Shown here: one piece after another, positions 60,814-64,000 of the stretch
Layout: the number at the start of each line of letters is the position of its first letter
How positions within the stretch are numbered: position 1 is the first letter of the stretch
Source: Limimaricola sp964022235
GTDB taxonomy: Bacteria > Pseudomonadota > Alphaproteobacteria > Rhodobacterales > Rhodobacteraceae
Direction of reading: 5' to 3'
NCBI RefSeq assembly: GCF_964022235.1
Contig: NZ_CAXHZL010000002.1
Location: 124,001-188,000 of the forward strand
Length of the DNA stretch: 64,000 nucleotides
Program-made: the position numbers and the translations under genes
Notes under the pieces: model-generated
What the model saw: only the letters and a program-made list of their open reading frames with translations
The model's database searches: none
What the model was told of the DNA's origin: nothing

Positions 60814-61149
60814 TCATTTCAGATCGTCGGGCACCGTCGCCGTAATTTCGATCGCCGCGAAATAGGCCGCGATGTCGTCGATCTCGTCGTCTTCGAGGCT
60901 CTGCGCGATGAGCGTCATCTGCTCGTGTTCGCGCTCGCCCGAGCGATAGGCTTGGATCTGTTCGACGAGATAGCTCTCGGGCTGACCGGCTAGGTTGGGC
61001 GCGTCGGGGGCCATGGCGATGCCGTCGCGCCCGTGGCAGGTGGCGCAGGCGCCGACCGCCTCCCGGCCTAGCTGCGGGTCGCCCGCATAGGCCATGGGCG
61101 CGATAAGAAGAAGCGCGGCCAAGCCTGCCGCGAACTGGGTCGATGTCAT
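60814..61149 (-). CDS. Periplasmic cytochrome c
   Basis: A 111-residue protein: signal MTSTQFAAGLAALLLIAPMAYA, then one heme site CATCH near residue 38, and a distal Met candidate in REHEQMTLIAQSL. A class I cytochrome c resembling c4/c5 half-domains (LAGQPESYLVEQIQAYRSGER). It lies 59 bases downstream of a PQQ-type dehydrogenase gene, suggesting it accepts electrons from that enzyme. Tail-to-tail with the solute-binding gene, three bases apart. Confidence 0.9.
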   Translation of the reverse strand: MTSTQFAAGLAALLLIAPMAYAGDPQLGREAVGACATCHGRDGIAMAPDAPNLAGQPESYLVEQIQAYRSGEREHEQMTLIAQSLEDDEIDDIAAYFAAIEITATVPDDLK

Positions 61150-61208
61150 GCTGGTCTCCGAGGAAAACGGGGGATCGCGGCCGCCAAAGCGGCCACGAGG
61201 GTCAGGCT

Positions 61209-62603
61209 TCAGTTCGAGGTTTCGGTTTCCTCGCTCTCCATCTCCATGTGCTCCATGTTTTCCATGTTCTCTTCCATGTGTTCGTCCATGGCCTCCATGT
61301 TCGCCTCTCCCATGCCGGTCCCGCCAGCCTGCGCGCCGCCGTCCGAGCCAGTGTAGGAGATCCGGTAGATCGCGCCCGCGAAGTCGTCGGACACCAATAG
61401 CGAGCCGTCCTTCATGACGGCGACATCGACGGGCCGCCCAAGGTATTCGCCGTTGTCGGTGAGCCAGCCTTCGGCAAAGACCTCGGCCTCGCCCGCCGAG
61501 CCGTCCTCGCCCACCGGGGTGAACATCACCCGTGCGCCAACAGGCGTGGTGCGGTTCCAAGAGCCGTGCTGCGCCGAGAAGATGCCGCCGTGGTATTTAC
61601 TGGGAAAGCTGTCGGCCCCGTAGAAGGCCATGCCGAGATCAGCGGCATGGGCGGTCAGTTCGACCTCCGGGTTCACCACGTCGGCGGGGATCTCCGCGTC
61701 CATGTATTCATTGGTGCGCGTCGTGCCGCCGCCGTACCACGGAAAGCCGAAGTTCTGGTTGGCCGCAGTGATGCGGTTGATCTCGCCCGGCGGGATGTCG
61801 TCGCCCATGCCGTCGACCTGATTGTCGGTGAACCACAACTCGTCATTGGCGGGGTTGAAATCCATGCCGACCGAGTTGCGGATGCCGCGCGCATAGACCT
61901 CGCGGCCCGAGCCGTCGGTGTTCATGCGGATGATCCCGCCCATGCCGACCTCGTTGTAGAGGTCCATCTTCTCGGCGGGCGGCACGTTGTGCGGCTGGCC
62001 CATCGAGATGTAGAGCATGCCATCGGGGCCGATGTCGCAGACCCGGGCACCGTGGTTGAAGCTTTCCTCCTCGACCGGGATCAGCTCGCCCTGCGGGACG
62101 ACTTCGGCCACGGCCACGTCGGGGGATTCGTAGAAGAATTCCGCCGCCGGGAACATCAGCACCCGGTTGTGTTCGGCCAGAACGAGAAAGCCGTCCTTGG
62201 TCATGCAAGGTCCGTTCGGCACCGCAAGGTCGAGCGCGGGGGCGAATTCCTTGACCTCGTCGGCGACGCGGTCGCCGTCACGGTCGGTCACGGCCCAGAA
62301 CTTGTCCTTGCGGGTGCCCACGAAAACCACCGGCACCGAGTTGCCCAGCGCCATGTGCCGCGCATCGGGCACTACCGCGAAGAGGTCGATCTGAAAGCCC
62401 TCGGGCATCTCGATGTTCTCGAGGATGCCGCGCAGGCGGTCGGCGTTTTCGCCCTTCTGGTCGATCACAGGTATGTCGAGCGAAGTTCCCGTAGTCCGGA
62501 ACTCCCGCATCTTGGACAGGCTGTCGTCGCTGCTCTGGGCCAGCGCCGACACCGGCAAGGCCGTCGCCATCAGCAGCGCGGCCGTCATTCTGGAAATACG
62601 CAT
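61209..62603 (-). CDS. PQQ-type sugar dehydrogenase (soluble GDH/L-sorbosone family)
   Basis: A 464-residue periplasmic protein. Signal MRISRMTAALLMATALPVSALA, start placed by GGAGGACCCG upstream. EGFQIDLFAVVPDARHMALG, NHGARVCDIGPDGMLYISMGQPHNV, ARGIRNSVGMDFNPANDELWFTDN and HAADLGMAFYGADSFPSKYHGGIFSAQHGSWNR are the beta-propeller repeats of the family. No heme. The last 35 residues are rich in Met and Glu (EANMEAMDEHMEENMENMEH), an unusual tail. Pairs with the downstream cytochrome c. Substrate unknown. Confidence 0.88.
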   Translation of the reverse strand: MRISRMTAALLMATALPVSALAQSSDDSLSKMREFRTTGTSLDIPVIDQKGENADRLRGILENIEMPEGFQIDLFAVVPDARHMALGNSVPVVFVGTRKDKFWAVTDRDGDRVADEVKEFAPALDLAVPNGPCMTKDGFLVLAEHNRVLMFPAAEFFYESPDVAVAEVVPQGELIPVEEESFNHGARVCDIGPDGMLYISMGQPHNVPPAEKMDLYNEVGMGGIIRMNTDGSGREVYARGIRNSVGMDFNPANDELWFTDNQVDGMGDDIPPGEINRITAANQNFGFPWYGGGTTRTNEYMDAEIPADVVNPEVELTAHAADLGMAFYGADSFPSKYHGGIFSAQHGSWNRTTPVGARVMFTPVGEDGSAGEAEVFAEGWLTDNGEYLGRPVDVAVMKDGSLLVSDDFAGAIYRISYTGSDGGAQAGGTGMGEANMEAMDEHMEENMENMEHMEMESEETETSN

Positions 62604-62673
62604 CGGGTCCTCCCTCACCTTACGTTAGGTCAAGAGTAGCAATGCTCAAAAATTGGTCAACAAGTATTACCGC

Positions 62674-63666
62674 CTAGCCGATCAGCGCCACGCCAAGGCC
62701 AAGAAACAGCGCGAGGAACACCGTCTGCGCGGTCAGCAGCGCAATCGCTCGGCCGCCGACGTCGAGCAGTTTTCTCAGCGAGGTCTTCATGCCGACGGCG
62801 GCGATGGCGGTCAGCAGCGCCCAGCGTGAGACGGCGCTCAGGGCCTCGATGCTCCAGCCGGGCAGAAGCTGCATCGAGTTGAGCGCGGCAAGCGCGAGAA
62901 ACCCCAGCACGAAGCCCGGCACCAGCGGCGGCCGCGCGGCCCCTTGCGGTGCGCGGCGGCGCATCACGAGGGCGGCCACGAGCACGATCGGAGCCAGCAT
63001 GGTGACGCGGATGAGCTTCACCAGCGTCGCGATGTCGCCCGTTTCCTCGGAGACCGAGTAGCCTGCACCCACCACCTGCGCCACGTCGTGGATCGTGCCG
63101 CCCAGAAACACGCCGGTCTGGCGCGCATCGAAGCCCAGCCGCGCGGCGAGGATCGGATAGGCGATCATCGCCAGCGTCGAGAGCATGGTGACCGAGACCA
63201 CGGTGAAAATCAGATCGCGTTCGCCCCCCTCGCGGCGGGGCAGCACCGAGGCGATGGCCATCGCCGCAGAGGCTCCGCAGATCGCCACCGCGCCGCCCGA
63301 GAGAAACGCAAAGAGCCTGTCGCGTCCGGTGGCCCATGCAAAGGCCAGCGACGCGCCGATGGTGGCAAAGACACCGCCGACGATGAGCGCGAAGAGCCCC
63401 AGACCCAGCTCCTGCACCATGCCGACGCTGATCCGCACGCCCAACAGCGCCACGCCGATGCGCAGCAGCATGCGCGAGGCAAAGCCGATGCCGGGGGCCG
63501 AGCGCGGCTCTTCGGAGAGGAACTGCAAAGCGATGCCCAGAAGGATCGCCATCAGCATCGCGGGCGCGCCGTAATGCTCGGACAGGAACTGCGCCGCCAT
63601 CGCCACCAGCACCGCGAGGGCAAGGCCCGGAAAGAGGGTCCGGGACTGCTCGGCAAGACGGGTCAT
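62674..63666 (-). CDS. YeiH/PSE-family anion exporter
   Basis: A 330-residue membrane protein with about ten helices. LLRIGVALLGVRISVGMV, GGAVAICGASAAMAIASVL and GVFLGGTIHDVAQVVGAGYSVSEETGDIATLVKLIRVTMLAPIV are hallmarks of the YeiH (putative sulfate exporter) family. Members beside sulfonate pathways (SuyZ, CuyZ) are candidate sulfite exporters. The start MTRLAEQS is used; the longer frame to 63780 enters a terminator. Upstream lies a TRAP binding-protein gene. Confidence 0.87.
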   Translation of the reverse strand: MTRLAEQSRTLFPGLALAVLVAMAAQFLSEHYGAPAMLMAILLGIALQFLSEEPRSAPGIGFASRMLLRIGVALLGVRISVGMVQELGLGLFALIVGGVFATIGASLAFAWATGRDRLFAFLSGGAVAICGASAAMAIASVLPRREGGERDLIFTVVSVTMLSTLAMIAYPILAARLGFDARQTGVFLGGTIHDVAQVVGAGYSVSEETGDIATLVKLIRVTMLAPIVLVAALVMRRRAPQGAARPPLVPGFVLGFLALAALNSMQLLPGWSIEALSAVSRWALLTAIAAVGMKTSLRKLLDVGGRAIALLTAQTVFLALFLGLGVALIG

Positions 63667-63736
63667 GGTGGCTCCTGAAGACAAAGGGGAGGTGTCCGGG
63701 CGATGGCCCGGCTGGGAGAGGCATCGGAATGTCGGG

Positions 63737-63772
63737 AAAAGCGCCTGCCTTGGATCGGTCCAAGGCAGGCGC
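63737..63772 (-). terminator. Strong terminator after the TRAP binding-protein gene
   Basis: A perfect 14-bp stem (GCGCCTGCCTTGGA at 63741-63754 with its complement at 63759-63772), loop TCGG, and on the minus strand TTTTCCC. It separates the binding-protein gene from yeiH. Confidence 0.92.
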
Positions 63773-63821
63773 GGGACCAAGGGGCGCCGTTGCGTCCCCC
63801 GGTCAGGTCAGAAGCGCAGGC

Positions 63822-64000
63822 TCACTTCATGTCGGCGGCGCGCGCGGCCTCGAGATCGCTCTCGGCCTCGGCCACGGCGGCGGTCAGCGCATCATAGATC
63901 TCCTGCCCGCCGTCGACATTGGCGGTGAACCATTCGTAGACCGGCTGCGCGGCCTCGGCGAAGGCGGCCTTTTCGTCGGGGCTCGGCACGTAGAGATCGC
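63822..64000 (-). CDS. TRAP transporter binding protein (C-terminal end)
   Basis: The 3' end of a minus-strand gene cut by the right edge; about 59 residues, from DLYVPSPDEKAAFAEAAQPV to DLEAARAADMK. The pattern PSPDEKAAF...AQPVYEWF is the usual C-terminal helix region of DctP-type binding proteins. No more can be said without the rest. A strong terminator follows, so no permease genes lie downstream; they must be upstream if present. Confidence 0.65.
   Translation of the reverse strand, partial: DLYVPSPDEKAAFAEAAQPVYEWFTANVDGGQEIYDALTAAVAEAESDLEAARAADMK

Overview
The window is a gene-dense, high-GC bacterial chromosome segment, most likely from an alphaproteobacterium of the Rhodobacterales (roseobacter/Paracoccaceae group). 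The evidence is the gene content and order (hom-glpX-recJ; ribB-ribH-nusB; purA-DUF2842 opposite secG-pyrG), an RpoH sigma factor of the alphaproteobacterial type, a tRNA-His lacking the usual G-1/C73 pair, several small families known mainly from this group, and many TRAP/TTT/ABC solute transporters. The genus cannot be fixed from the sequence alone. There is no phage, insertion sequence, CRISPR array or broken gene, and no gap between genes longer than 300 bases (the largest, 7549-7836, is 288 bases).

Layout. 1-6986: end of an oligoendopeptidase, a secreted acidic repeat protein, an oxidoreductase/SDR pair, rpoH, rluD sharing its start with a small membrane protein, an SPW protein, tRNA-His and a 64-residue protein. 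6970-13612: mmcB, the riboflavin/nusB operon, thiamine pyrophosphokinase, a 796-residue disordered protein and DUF2842. 13626-20118: purA, secG, pyrG, envelope proteins, rlmJ and a TerB-like protein. 20228-26963: a compact operon of an amino-acid-type ABC transporter with a glutamine amidotransferase, a glutamine-synthetase-like ligase and a flavin amine oxidase, which together look like a gamma-glutamylation route for an amine. 26960-32914: LysR regulator, rpmG, rnpB, AmpD-like amidase, lipoprotein, gatC-gatA and a ceramidase-like membrane protein. 32924-39154: five TadE/TadG-like pseudopilin genes split around a glutamate-dehydrogenase-family gene. 39151-46454: hom, glpX, recJ, twin tRNA-Glu and gnd. 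46555-51327: TRAP transporter operon with an amidase and a 52-residue membrane protein. 51512-54454: hybrid sensor kinase. 54530-60810: tripartite tricarboxylate transporter tctCBA divergent from a response regulator, sensor kinase and extra binding protein. 60814-64000: cytochrome c, PQQ-type dehydrogenase, a YeiH-family anion exporter and the end of a TRAP binding protein.

The most interesting points are the three-gene TctD/TctE/binding-protein regulatory unit with a direct repeat matching the Pho box between it and the transporter; the pseudopilin set without any secretion machinery in view; the rluD/DUF6476 divergent start-codon overlap; the rnpB promoter whose -10 contains the stop codon of the upstream gene; and the polyaspartate repeat protein. 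No completely new multi-gene defence or mobile system was seen. Family names are from recognition of the sequence, not from a database search.
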